Below, one piece after another: positions 1 to 7,907 of a DNA stretch of 64,000 nucleotides; positions within the stretch are counted from its first letter, which is position 1, and each line of letters begins with the position of its first letter. The DNA is taken from positions 62,001-126,000 of the forward strand of contig NZ_JABBFV010000003.1 in NCBI RefSeq assembly GCF_012927105.1. Reading direction: 5' to 3'. The translations under genes were made by a program, and so were the position numbers. Source of the DNA: Sphingobium psychrophilum. GTDB taxonomy: Bacteria; Pseudomonadota; Alphaproteobacteria; Sphingomonadales; Sphingomonadaceae. Below the pieces are notes generated by a model that was not told the DNA's origin, did no database searches, and worked only from the letters and a program-made list of their open reading frames with translations.

Positions 1-1418
1 CGCACGCCGCCATTTAGTTCGAGTTGCTCGGCCAACTTGACCGCGGCAAAGGCATAGGCCGCGACATTGTTGAGCACGCTATCCTGATAGGCGGTCTGGG
101 TCTGGTTGATCGGACCGGTATAGATGGCATTGGGGTTGGAGATGCTGATCGGGTCCAGCGTCGGGTTGGGCGTCGCGCCGCCCGCATTGCGCAACAGGTT
201 GCCGCTGCTCAGCGTGTAATCCTCATGCAGCGCGGACGTGCCCAGAACCAGCGTATGGCCACCGGGGATGGAGAAGGTCAGGTCGAGCTGGTTATAGAGC
301 GACTGGTTTTCCGAGAAGCGATAGGTGCCGCGCGGCCCACCTGGATAATAGGTGTTGGCCAACTGACCGGCCGCGCAGGCGACGCCCGTCTGCGTCGTGC
401 CATCGGCCAGACAGTAGGTGCCGCCCTGCGGCGGGTTGACCACCAGATTCTGTTCGACCCGCTGCCAGCGGGCAAGGTCGCGGATGGTCAGCAGGTCGCT
501 GAACTGATGTTCGAAGATCATCGTCGCCTGATCGACCGTCTGGTCCTGGCGATCGACATTCTTGTAACCATAATAGCCGCTATAGGGGACGCCGGGCAGC
601 GGGCCGTCATAGACCGCGTTCTTATAATAGGGCACGCCGTAGAGGGGCGTATTCTCGTCTTCCTGATGCGAGAAGAGCAGCGTCATCGTGGTCGGGCCGT
701 CGCCGCCGAACTTGACCGACGGCGCCACGCCCCAACGCTTATAATGGTCGACGTCGCGCGCCGGCACGTCATTTTCATGATACATGGCGTTGAGGCGCAC
801 GGCCACGAAATCCGACAGCTTGACGTTGCTGTCGATAGTCGCGCGATAATAATCGTCGGTGCCGATGCCCGCGGTCAACAGTGTCTCGTCATAGCCCTTG
901 GGGCGCTTGGTCACCAAGTTGATGGTGCCGCCGATCGATCCCGATCCGCTGAATACGGAATTCGCGCCGTTAATGACCTCGATCTGCTCCAGGTTGAACG
1001 GGTCGGTGCGGCTATATTGGGCGCTGTCGCGCACGCCGTCGATGGTGATGTCGGTGTTCGCGCTCTGGCCACGCAGGTTGATGCTGTCGCCATAGCCGCC
1101 GCCGCCTTCGCCCGCGCCAAAGGTGATGCCCGGTACGGTCGCCAGCACGTCGCGCAAGGTCAACAGATTCTGTTTGGAAATGGTCTGGTTGCCGATCACC
1201 GTGATCGTCTGCGGCGTGTCGAGCAGGCGGCGGGTATATTTGGGCGATTCCGCCTTTTCCACTTTGATCGTCGATTCGTCGATTGCCGTATCGGTGACGG
1301 TCATGCCGCCCAGGCGCGGGCCGCGTTCAGCATCTTGCGCACCGGCGCCCGTTGCAAAAGCCATGGCACCGACGCAGCCCAGCGCCAGAAAGGATGGAAT
1401 ATTTCCAGACTTCGACAT
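1..1418 (-). CDS. TonB-dependent siderophore receptor, C-terminus cut by window edge
   Basis: Outer-membrane receptor expected to import a ferric siderophore using TonB energy. About 472 residues are visible from the ATG at 1418; the rest of the barrel lies beyond position 1. The N-terminus starts MSKSGNIPSFLALG, a signal peptide. A plug domain follows, with the family signatures LLDTPQTITVIG, LRDVLATVPGI, INLRG and DGVRDSAQYSR, then aromatic beta-strand sequence. The DTPQTITVI opening is typical of ferric-siderophore receptors of the Fiu/FhuE type, so a siderophore substrate is likely but the exact ligand is unknown. The frame was followed by hand because no stop codon falls inside the window. 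Two Fur-box-like palindromes lie just upstream, which fits iron repression. A ribbon-helix-helix gene precedes it by 61 bp on the same strand. Confidence 0.88.
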   Translation of the reverse strand, partial: MSKSGNIPSFLALGCVGAMAFATGAGAQDAERGPRLGGMTVTDTAIDESTIKVEKAESPKYTRRLLDTPQTITVIGNQTISKQNLLTLRDVLATVPGITFGAGEGGGGYGDSINLRGQSANTDITIDGVRDSAQYSRTDPFNLEQIEVINGANSVFSGSGSIGGTINLVTKRPKGYDETLLTAGIGTDDYYRATIDSNVKLSDFVAVRLNAMYHENDVPARDVDHYKRWGVAPSVKFGGDGPTTMTLLFSHQEDENTPLYGVPYYKNAVYDGPLPGVPYSGYYGYKNVDRQDQTVDQATMIFEHQFSDLLTIRDLARWQRVEQNLVVNPPQGGTYCLADGTTQTGVACAAGQLANTYYPGGPRGTYRFSENQSLYNQLDLTFSIPGGHTLVLGTSALHEDYTLSSGNLLRNAGGATPNPTLDPISISNPNAIYTGPINQTQTAYQDSVLNNVAAYAFAAVKLAEQLELNGGV

Positions 1419-1455
1419 GTTCACAGATCCCCTTTTAGTCGTTGGGGCCTGCTAT

Positions 1456-1470
1456 TGAGAGTCCTTCTCA
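1456..1470. promoter_or_regulatory. Fur-box-like palindrome 1
   Basis: TGAGAGTCCTTCTCA is an interrupted palindrome (TGAGA...TCTCA) close to the TGAGAATCATTCTCA core of proteobacterial Fur boxes. It lies 38-52 bp upstream of the TonB receptor ATG, where bound Fur would block transcription. The call rests on sequence resemblance and on the siderophore receptor downstream. Confidence 0.5.
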
Positions 1471-1479
1471 GAGTCAACG

Positions 1480-1776
1480 CTATTGCGAATAATTCTTATC
1501 ACTGTCGCAAGATTGCTCTGCGAACAGCCAGGACCGGATGGCGCTGGCCAGATTGGGCGGATGCGACACGGCCAATCGCGCCGCGTCGATGCGCGCGACC
1601 AGCGCGTTGATCGGAAGATTTTGCTGCAAGGCATGGGCACGCAAGGCGTCCCAAAAGATCGGTTCGAGGCTGATCGCCGTCTGATGGCCGGCAATGGTCA
1701 CGCTCCGCTTGACCGGCGGAGCGAAGGGCGACCCTTCCGGCTTGTTCGAGCCATCGTCAGCGTCGCCCATCGTCAT
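1480..1776 (-). CDS. Ribbon-helix-helix domain protein (RHH_4 type)
   Basis: A 98-residue protein. After a short polar N-terminus it carries VKRSVTIAGHQTAISLEPIFW, then helices ending in IRSWLF, the pattern of the RHH_4 (pfam13467) family of small alphaproteobacterial ribbon-helix-helix proteins. The beta strand (KRSVTIAG) and following helix would form the dimeric DNA-binding fold, but no target is known for the family. The ATG at 1776 shares its A with the TGA of phaB (TGATG), so translation is probably coupled; a second ATG lies at 1770. It could act on the receptor gene just downstream or elsewhere; the sequence does not say. Confidence 0.75.
   Translation of the reverse strand: MTMGDADDGSNKPEGSPFAPPVKRSVTIAGHQTAISLEPIFWDALRAHALQQNLPINALVARIDAARLAVSHPPNLASAIRSWLFAEQSCDSDKNYSQ
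1483..1501. promoter_or_regulatory. Fur-box-like palindrome 2
   Basis: TTGCGAATAATTCTTATCA resembles the GCGAATNATTCTCATT style of Fur box. It begins immediately beyond the stop codon of the ribbon-helix-helix gene and lies about 65-83 bp upstream of the TonB receptor. Two adjacent boxes would allow cooperative Fur binding. This is inferred from pattern only. Confidence 0.45.
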
Positions 1777-2498
1777 CAATACATGTGCTGGCCGCCGTTG
1801 ATCGACAAGGTGCTGCCGGTTACGAAGCCGCCTTCCTCGCTACATAAGAAGGCGACGCCGCGCGCGATTTCACTGGCCTGGCCCAGGCGACCGACCGGAA
1901 TCTTGGCAACGATCTTCTCCAGCACCGCGGCGGGGACCGCGGCGACCATGTCGGTGTCGATATAGCCCGGCGCGATCGCATTGACGGTAATGCCTGACTT
2001 TGCGCCTTCCTGCGCCAGCGCCTTGGTGAAACCATGGATGCCGGACTTGGCGGCGGCATAATTGACCTGACCATATTGCCCGGCCTGGCCATTGATCGAA
2101 CCGATGTTGACGATCCGGCCCCAGCCGCGTTCCCGCATCCCGCCGAAGGTCGCCTTGGACATGTTGAAGCAACCGCCAAGGTTAATGCGCATCACCTCGT
2201 TCCAATCGTCGAAGCTCATCTTGGCGAGCACGCCGTCGCGGGTGATGCCGGCATTGTTGACGACGATGTCGATCGGACCCAGCGCCTGCGCCACCGCGGC
2301 GCAACCGTCGAGGCAAGCCTGGTGATCGCCGACGTCCCATTTGAAGGTCGCGATGCCGGTCTTGTCGGTAAAGGCCTTCGCCTTCTCCTCATTGCCACCA
2401 TAGTTGGCGGCGACGGTATAGCCCATTTCCTGCAATGCCAGACTGATCGCCTCGCCTATGCCTCGCGTTCCGCCGGTCACGATCGCTACTCTCGACAT
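1776..2498 (-). CDS. phaB: Acetoacetyl-CoA reductase PhaB
   Basis: A short-chain dehydrogenase of 240 residues that reduces acetoacetyl-CoA to (R)-3-hydroxybutyryl-CoA with NADPH, the second step of polyhydroxybutyrate synthesis. The Rossmann motif TGGTRGIG lies near the N-terminus, NNAG follows, and the catalytic Ser-Tyr-Lys is seen as NIGSINGQ...YAAAKSG. The GQAGQYGQVNY stretch and the C-terminal GGQHMY are typical of PhaB rather than FabG. The start at 2498 (MSRVAIVTGG) is chosen because a GGAAGAGG ribosome site precedes it; a longer frame to 2537 has no such support. No phaA or phaC is in the window. The stop overlaps the RHH start. Confidence 0.9.
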   Translation of the reverse strand: MSRVAIVTGGTRGIGEAISLALQEMGYTVAANYGGNEEKAKAFTDKTGIATFKWDVGDHQACLDGCAAVAQALGPIDIVVNNAGITRDGVLAKMSFDDWNEVMRINLGGCFNMSKATFGGMRERGWGRIVNIGSINGQAGQYGQVNYAAAKSGIHGFTKALAQEGAKSGITVNAIAPGYIDTDMVAAVPAAVLEKIVAKIPVGRLGQASEIARGVAFLCSEEGGFVTGSTLSINGGQHMY

Positions 2499-2524
2499 AT
2501 GCGTATCCTCTTCCTGCAACCGGG

Positions 2525-3541
2525 TCAGTTGATCCAACCCGAAAGTTCGCGGCTCACAAGCCTCTGGTACAGAGTGATAGCTTCCGTCGATGCGTTTAGA
2601 CAGGGCAAAAGGGCAAATTTCTCGCCACCTTGGGCCAAAAAAACATCTTTCGCACGCAGGGCGATTTCCTCTAGGGTTTCAAGGCAATCCGCCGAGAATC
2701 CTGGCGTGACCACAGCAATATTGCGGACACCTTCCTTCACCAATTTGGCGAGCGTAGCCTCCGTTTCCGGTTCCAGCCATTTGGCGCGGCCGAACCGCGA
2801 CTGGAAGCTCATATGGACCGGCAGCGGCGGGTTTTTCAGAGACAGGGCTTCGCGCAGCAGGCGGACGGTCTTGACCGACTGGCAATGATAGGGATCACCC
2901 AGATGCAGCGTGCGTTCGGGCATGCCGTGGAAGCTGGCGAGCAAGGCGTCCGGCACGAAATCGAGCGCGGCGACATGCCGGTCGATCGATGCCCTGAGCG
3001 CGGCGATATAGGCCGGATCGTCATGATAGGGCGGCAGGGTGCGGATGGCGGGTTGCCAGCGCATTGCGGCCAGCGCGGCGAAGGCGGCATCATTGGCGGT
3101 TGCGGTGGTGGCGGCGCTATATTGCGGATAGAGCGGCGCGAGCAGGATACGCTCGCAACCCCGCGCCTTCATCGCCGCCAGCTTTTCCGCAATGGAGGGA
3201 TTGCCGTAGCGCATCGCCCATTCGACGACCACCCCTTCCCCCATCGCCTGTTGCAGGGCGTGAGCCGCAGCGCGGGTATGGACCGCGAGCGGCGACCCCT
3301 CCGCCGTCCATACCTGCTGATAGGCATGGGCGGATTTCTTCGGACGGGTGGTGAGGATCACCCCGCGCAGGATCGGCTGCCAGAGCAGTTGCGGGATTTC
3401 CACCACGCGCCGGTCAGACAGAAATTCCGCCAGATAGCGGCGCACCGATTTTGGATCGGGCGCGTCTGGCGTGCCGAGATTTATGAGGAGGACGCCCACT
3501 TTGGGCGTGGGGATGGCGGGATGATCGGCGGGCTTGTTCAT
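2525..3541 (-). CDS. hemH: Ferrochelatase
   Basis: Inserts Fe2+ into protoporphyrin IX, the last step of protohaem synthesis, in the cytoplasm or at the inner face of the membrane. At 338 residues it has family length. Visible motifs are VGVLLINLGTPDAPDP at the N-terminus, the active-site histidine region SFHGMPERTLHLGDPYH, and the C-terminal PGFSADCLETLEEI with its conserved glutamates. The start at 3541 (MNKPADHP) overlaps the stop of the molybdo-enzyme gene as ATGA, so the two are likely translationally coupled; an upstream in-frame start would run further into that gene. It is separated from phaB by 26 bp on the same strand. Confidence 0.95.
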   Translation of the reverse strand: MNKPADHPAIPTPKVGVLLINLGTPDAPDPKSVRRYLAEFLSDRRVVEIPQLLWQPILRGVILTTRPKKSAHAYQQVWTAEGSPLAVHTRAAAHALQQAMGEGVVVEWAMRYGNPSIAEKLAAMKARGCERILLAPLYPQYSAATTATANDAAFAALAAMRWQPAIRTLPPYHDDPAYIAALRASIDRHVAALDFVPDALLASFHGMPERTLHLGDPYHCQSVKTVRLLREALSLKNPPLPVHMSFQSRFGRAKWLEPETEATLAKLVKEGVRNIAVVTPGFSADCLETLEEIALRAKDVFLAQGGEKFALLPCLNASTEAITLYQRLVSRELSGWIN

Positions 3542-5805
3542 GCGGCTCCCACTAGCGGCAGGCTGCGCATGCGCTGACCTGTCCATGTGTACAGGGCGTT
3601 GGCGATGGCGGGGGCGACGAGCGGGGCGGCCAGATCGCTGACGCCGGCGGGATTGGCGGTGCTGCGCATCAGTTCCACCGTTACCTCGCCAATGTCGGCG
3701 AGGCGCGGCAGGTTCATGCGACCAAGGATGGCGCGGGTGGGCAGGCCGCGTTCATAGGGGACGGATGCGCCCATGGCATAGGCCAGACCATAGACCAGCC
3801 CGCTTTCGATCTGCTGGCGCGCGATGTCGGGATTGACCTGATCGCCCGCATCGACCGCGGCGACGATGCGGCTGACGCTCAGCTTGTCGCCGTTCATCGC
3901 CGCCTCCACCATGATCGCGGCATAGGCACCGTCCATCATATGCGCGGATATCCCCTGCCCGCTGCCCGCTATGCCGCCCTGCCAGCCGCCCATCGACGCC
4001 GCGGTCGACAGGCAATGGGCCAGGCGCGGATTGCCACCGAGCATCTGGATGCGGAAGGACATGGCCTCAATCCCCGACAGATGCGCCAGTTCATCAACGA
4101 AGCTTTCGGTGAAGAACGCCCCATGCAGATGCGCATTGCCGCGCATGAAGCCGAGCGGCAGGCCCACATCGGTCGGGAAATGATCGACCGCCCAGTGGGG
4201 AATGGCATAGGGCGGCACCATGCCGGTGACGGCCAGCCGGGTCGCCTTGTCCGCCGCATCCGCCGCCGCGACGTGCGGCAATGCGCCGTCGGCGATCCGC
4301 GCCCATGTCTGCGTCAGTGCGCAGGGCGCGGCGACCTTCGCCAGCCATCCCTCGATCGCGCCGTTGCGGCCGAGCTTGGCTGCCATGCGGGCATGGGCCG
4401 GGGCGCTGGGTCGATCCTGCACCACATCCTCCAGCCGCGACCAGAGCAGTTGCACCGGCCGCCCCATGTCGCGCGCCAGCAGCGCCGCCTGCACGCCTGC
4501 GTCCCAGTCCATCGCCCGCCCGAACGACCCGCCGGCATGGAGCGGATAGAGGGTGATCGCCCGTTCCGGCAGGTCCAGCGCATCAGCGATCGCCGCGCGG
4601 GCCAGGCCCGGCGCCTGCGTCGCCATCCAGATTTCCGCGCCGGCATCGGTGACGCGGGCGGTGGCGCACATGGACTCTAACGCCAGATGCAACCCGGCAT
4701 CGACCTGATATTCGCTGGCGAGGATGGTCGCCCCCTCGAACACCGGGCCAAGATCGCCCTGGGCGTAGAGGCGGCGGCCAGCCGAACCCGAAAATGCCTC
4801 CTCCAATGCGTCGTCTATGCCACCGCTGCTAACCGGCACGCCGCGCAGGGTGAAGACCGGATCGGCCAGGTCGAGCGCCTTGTTCGCGGCCCACCAGTTG
4901 CTGGCGACTGCGGCCACCCAGCGTTCCTGCCGCACAAGCTTGAGGAAGCCGATGACGCTGCCAGCGGCGCGTTCGTCCAGTCCGGCCAGCACGGCGTCGC
5001 CGATCGGCCCCTGCCGGATCGAGGCATAGACCATGTCGGGCAGGCGAATGTCGGCGGTGAAATTATGGCTGCCGTCGATCTTGGACGGCGTATCGAGGCG
5101 CGGCAGATCCTGCCCCGACAGGCGACCATCCTGTCCCTGGCGATAGGGCAGGATATCGGGCAGGTCGAACCGGGCGGCATCGGCGACCACATCGCCGATC
5201 TTCATACGGTGGGCACCACCATCGGAGATGATGCCTTCCTGAATGTCGCAGCTTTCCCAAGGGATGGCCCAGCGCGCCGCCGCCGCCTTGCACAGCAATA
5301 TGCGGGCGGCCGCACCAGCGTCACGATAGGCGGCACGGAACATCGGGACGGACGTGCCGCCGCCGGTCAGCATCAGCGCGCCGCGCGTCGCATATTGGCC
5401 GATCGCCCAGTCGCCGGCATCGCCCAGCAATCGCGTCCAGTCGCTCGCCAGCCATTCGCGCGCCAGCAGCGTGTTGGCATAAAGCGGGCTGATTGGCGCA
5501 CTCTGCACCGCGACGGTGCGCCAGTCCGCGCCCAGTTCGTCGGCCAATATCTGCGGCAAGACGGTGGTGACGCCCTGCCCCATTTCAGTCTGCGGCACGA
5601 CGACGATGATCTGGCCGGATGCGTCGATCTTCAGGAAGGCGTTGACGATGGTTTCGCCGGGACCGGCATTGAGATTGGGCTGGTAGCTGCGCGGCCATAC
5701 GCCCCAGGCGAGCAGCAGCCCCGCCGCTGCGCCGCCGCCGATCAGCAGCGTGCGGCGGTTGATGCCCTGATGTTTGCCGGATTGCTTCCGCGGGGTGCGC
5801 GCCAT
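3538..5805 (-). CDS. Molybdopterin-binding oxidoreductase large subunit, Tat-exported (xanthine dehydrogenase/IorB family)
   Basis: A 755-residue protein resembling isoquinoline 1-oxidoreductase beta subunits, which hydroxylate aldehydes or N-heterocycles at a molybdopterin cytosine dinucleotide centre. The N-terminus has a twin-arginine signal (NRRTLLIGGGAAAGLLLAWG), so export to the periplasm is expected. Family features are VVPQTEMGQGVTTVLPQILADELG near residue 70, the LARE-W segment, and FGRAMDWD and PLGFMRGN in the second half. The C-terminal motif that normally carries the catalytic Glu (GVGE in the family) reads GVSDLAAPLVAPAIAN here. No gene for a [2Fe-2S] small subunit is adjacent. 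It overlaps hemH by ATGA. The substrate cannot be told from sequence. Confidence 0.88.
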   Translation of the reverse strand: MARTPRKQSGKHQGINRRTLLIGGGAAAGLLLAWGVWPRSYQPNLNAGPGETIVNAFLKIDASGQIIVVVPQTEMGQGVTTVLPQILADELGADWRTVAVQSAPISPLYANTLLAREWLASDWTRLLGDAGDWAIGQYATRGALMLTGGGTSVPMFRAAYRDAGAAARILLCKAAAARWAIPWESCDIQEGIISDGGAHRMKIGDVVADAARFDLPDILPYRQGQDGRLSGQDLPRLDTPSKIDGSHNFTADIRLPDMVYASIRQGPIGDAVLAGLDERAAGSVIGFLKLVRQERWVAAVASNWWAANKALDLADPVFTLRGVPVSSGGIDDALEEAFSGSAGRRLYAQGDLGPVFEGATILASEYQVDAGLHLALESMCATARVTDAGAEIWMATQAPGLARAAIADALDLPERAITLYPLHAGGSFGRAMDWDAGVQAALLARDMGRPVQLLWSRLEDVVQDRPSAPAHARMAAKLGRNGAIEGWLAKVAAPCALTQTWARIADGALPHVAAADAADKATRLAVTGMVPPYAIPHWAVDHFPTDVGLPLGFMRGNAHLHGAFFTESFVDELAHLSGIEAMSFRIQMLGGNPRLAHCLSTAASMGGWQGGIAGSGQGISAHMMDGAYAAIMVEAAMNGDKLSVSRIVAAVDAGDQVNPDIARQQIESGLVYGLAYAMGASVPYERGLPTRAILGRMNLPRLADIGEVTVELMRSTANPAGVSDLAAPLVAPAIANALYTWTGQRMRSLPLVGAA

Positions 5806-5844
5806 GCCTTGCCTGATAGAGGCCCAGGCCTGCCCTGCCTAGGG

Positions 5845-6279
5845 CTATTCGGATAGGATCGGCGGAACGCCTAGCCGCGGAATGTCGATCGCGGGACAAC
5901 GGTCCATCACCACCCTCAACCCGACCGCTTCGGCGCGGGCGGCCGCCGCTTCGTTGACGACGCCCAGCTGCATCCATACCGCCTTGGCCCCGGCGGCGAT
6001 AGCGTCGTCCACAGCCTCCCCCGCGGCTTCGCTGCGGCGGAAAATGTCCACCATGTCGATCGGCACGCCGATGTCGGACAATCGCCCCCAGACAAATTCG
6101 CCATGGACATGTTCGCCCGCAATCTGCGGATTGACCGGCAGGACGCGATAGCCATGGTTCTGGAGGAACTTCATGACGCCGTAGCTGGGGCGGTCCGGGC
6201 GATCGGAAATGCCGACCAGCGCGATCGTGCGGGTTTCGGACAGCAACGCGGCAATGTCCTGCGGGGCGGTAATCGGCAT
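5845..6279 (-). CDS. CoA-binding domain protein (YccU-like)
   Basis: A 144-residue single-domain protein of the CoA_binding_2 family (pfam13380), a Rossmann-like fold. Conserved features are TIALVGISDRPDRPSYGVMKFL at the nucleotide-binding loop, YRVLPVNPQIAG, DMVDIFRRSE, AVWMQLGVVNE and the C-terminal VVMDRCPAID. Members bind CoA, but no reaction is established for most of them. The start at 6279 (MPITAPQD) is preceded by AAAGGAAA; the frame opens further upstream to 6348 without comparable support. It lies 39 bp upstream of the molybdo-enzyme on the same strand and is divergent from the GNAT gene. Confidence 0.87.
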   Translation of the reverse strand: MPITAPQDIAALLSETRTIALVGISDRPDRPSYGVMKFLQNHGYRVLPVNPQIAGEHVHGEFVWGRLSDIGVPIDMVDIFRRSEAAGEAVDDAIAAGAKAVWMQLGVVNEAAAARAEAVGLRVVMDRCPAIDIPRLGVPPILSE

Positions 6280-6352
6280 GGCGTATTTCCTTTGCGACCG
6301 AGATGGGAAGGACGCAGGCGAACGCAAGACGTTCCTTTCATCGCGCATTCGC

Positions 6353-6358
6353 TATAAT
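6353..6358 (+). promoter_or_regulatory. Consensus -10 (TATAAT) giving a probably leaderless GNAT mRNA
   Basis: A perfect TATAAT lies 8 bp upstream of the GNAT ATG at 6367, so transcription would begin at or within a few bases of the start codon. There is no Shine-Dalgarno sequence. A recognisable -35 is weak (TTCCTT at 6332). The leaderless reading is an inference from spacing. Confidence 0.5.
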
Positions 6359-6366
6359 CACAGGCC

Positions 6367-6825
6367 ATGTTCGCCATCCGCTCCGACGACCTGACCGATG
6401 CGCAGACGCGCGCGCTGCTGGCGCTCCATCTGGCCGGGATGCAGGCTGACAGCCCACCCGACGCCGTGTTCGCGCTTGACCTGGCAGGCTTGCAAACCGC
6501 CGATATCAGCGTGTGGACTTTATGGGACGGCGCGGCCGTCGCCGGGGTCGGCGCGCTGCGGACGCTGTCGGCCGATCAGGGGGAGATCAAGTCGATGCGG
6601 ACCCATCCCGACCATCTGCGCAAGGGCGTGGCCGGCGCGCTGCTGCGGCACATCGTCACGGTCGCGCGCGACCACGGCATGGCGCGGCTGAGCCTGGAAA
6701 CCGGTTGCGGCGCCGCCTTCGAACCCGCGCTGGCGCTGTATCGCGCCTATGGCTTCATCGATGGCGACGCATTTGGCCATTATGAACCCAACGGTTTCAG
6801 CCAGTATTTGCATCTGATGCTGTAA
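6367..6825 (+). CDS. GNAT family N-acetyltransferase
   Basis: A 152-residue acetyltransferase. The acetyl-CoA binding motif A is seen as IKSMRTHPDHLRKGVAGALLRHIV around residues 75-100, followed by LSLETG and the C-terminal ALYRAYGFIDGDAFGHY, which is the usual GNAT ending and resembles the YsnE/PhnO-like subgroup. The acceptor is unknown. The ATG at 6367 follows a consensus -10 by 8 bp, so the transcript may be leaderless. Its stop abuts the stop of the convergent mrp gene with no spacer. Confidence 0.87.
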   Translation: MFAIRSDDLTDAQTRALLALHLAGMQADSPPDAVFALDLAGLQTADISVWTLWDGAAVAGVGALRTLSADQGEIKSMRTHPDHLRKGVAGALLRHIVTVARDHGMARLSLETGCGAAFEPALALYRAYGFIDGDAFGHYEPNGFSQYLHLML

Positions 6826-7833
6826 TCAGGCCGATGCCTTGAGCCAGTCCGCCACCTTCCGCGCAATAGCGTGGAAGGCGTCGGCATGGACGCCCTCGCC
6901 CGCCGCCGGAGGATCGCCCGCATCGGAGCGGCGGCGGATGTCGATCGCCAGCGGGATACGGCCAAGGAAAGGCATGGACAGGTCGCCCGCTTTGCTTTCC
7001 GCGCCGCCATGGCCGAAGGGATCGGACAGTTCGCCGCAATGGGGGCAGGCATAGCCGGCCATATTCTCGACCAGGCCGACCATCGGCACGCCGGCCTGAT
7101 GGAACAGGCTGACCGCGCGGGTGGCGTCGATCAATGCCAGATCCTGCGGCGTAGACACGATCACCGCGCCGACGGGCTTATGTTTCTGCACCATGGTCAA
7201 CTGAATGTCGCCGGTGCCAGGTGGCATGTCGACCACCAGCAATTCGGTGTCACCCCATTCTGCGTCGATCAGCTGCGTCAGTGCATTGCCGACCATCGGT
7301 CCGCGCCAGGCCAACGCCTTGCCCGGTTCCACCAGATGCGCCATCGACAGCATCGGGATGCCCAGCGTGCCAGTGACCGGGATCAGTTTCTTGTCGCGGG
7401 CCTGGGGCTTTTGATCCTCGCTCCCCATCAGCCGTGCCTGCGACGGACCGTAAATATCGGCGTCGACCAGCCCGACCTTCAGCCCCAGCCGGTGCAGCGC
7501 GACGGCGAGATTGGCCGAAAGGGTCGATTTGCCCACCCCGCCCTTGCCCGACGCAACGGCCAGGATGCGCAGCGGCGCTTTGGGGGGGAGTGTCGGGGCG
7601 GCCACAGCTTCTTCGGGCTTACGCTCCGCGGTCATGGCGATGCGGACGTCGGTGACGCCGGGCACGGTCAGCGCGCCTTCGCGGATGGCGGCGGCCAGCC
7701 CTTCGCGCCGGTCGGGGTCCAGTCCGCCGACGTCGAGGGCGATGGTCATCACCCCTTCCTTGAGCCGCGGCGCGCTGGCGCGGCCATCGGTAAGGGCGGT
7801 CAGACGGGCGGTGAAATCGGCAAGATCGGTCAT
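6826..7833 (-). CDS. apbC: Iron-sulfur cluster carrier ATPase Mrp/ApbC
   Basis: A P-loop NTPase of the Mrp/NBP35 family that binds and delivers Fe-S clusters to target proteins in the cytoplasm. At 335 residues it has an N-terminal MIP18-like domain (about residues 1-75), a proline/alanine linker, and the ATPase domain with GKGGVGKS at 96-103, DADIYGPS near 125 and VVDMPPGTGD near 200. The cluster-binding CPHC lies at 263-266 and is intact. The gene is alone on the minus strand between a convergent acetyltransferase and a divergent hflK. Confidence 0.94.
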   Translation of the reverse strand: MTDLADFTARLTALTDGRASAPRLKEGVMTIALDVGGLDPDRREGLAAAIREGALTVPGVTDVRIAMTAERKPEEAVAAPTLPPKAPLRILAVASGKGGVGKSTLSANLAVALHRLGLKVGLVDADIYGPSQARLMGSEDQKPQARDKKLIPVTGTLGIPMLSMAHLVEPGKALAWRGPMVGNALTQLIDAEWGDTELLVVDMPPGTGDIQLTMVQKHKPVGAVIVSTPQDLALIDATRAVSLFHQAGVPMVGLVENMAGYACPHCGELSDPFGHGGAESKAGDLSMPFLGRIPLAIDIRRRSDAGDPPAAGEGVHADAFHAIARKVADWLKASA

Positions 7834-7907
7834 GGCGATGCCCTGTAGGAAATAATCGAGGGCATTTGCACTGTTTTTCGGCGAAGAGCCTTCCTATAGA
7901 AGGTGGC

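Noticed and set aside
24..1610. A 528-residue plus-strand open frame over the TonB receptor
   Set aside because: It is the antisense shadow of the receptor gene; its Arg/Gly/Asp-rich composition without motifs and the clear receptor signatures on the other strand show it is not coding.
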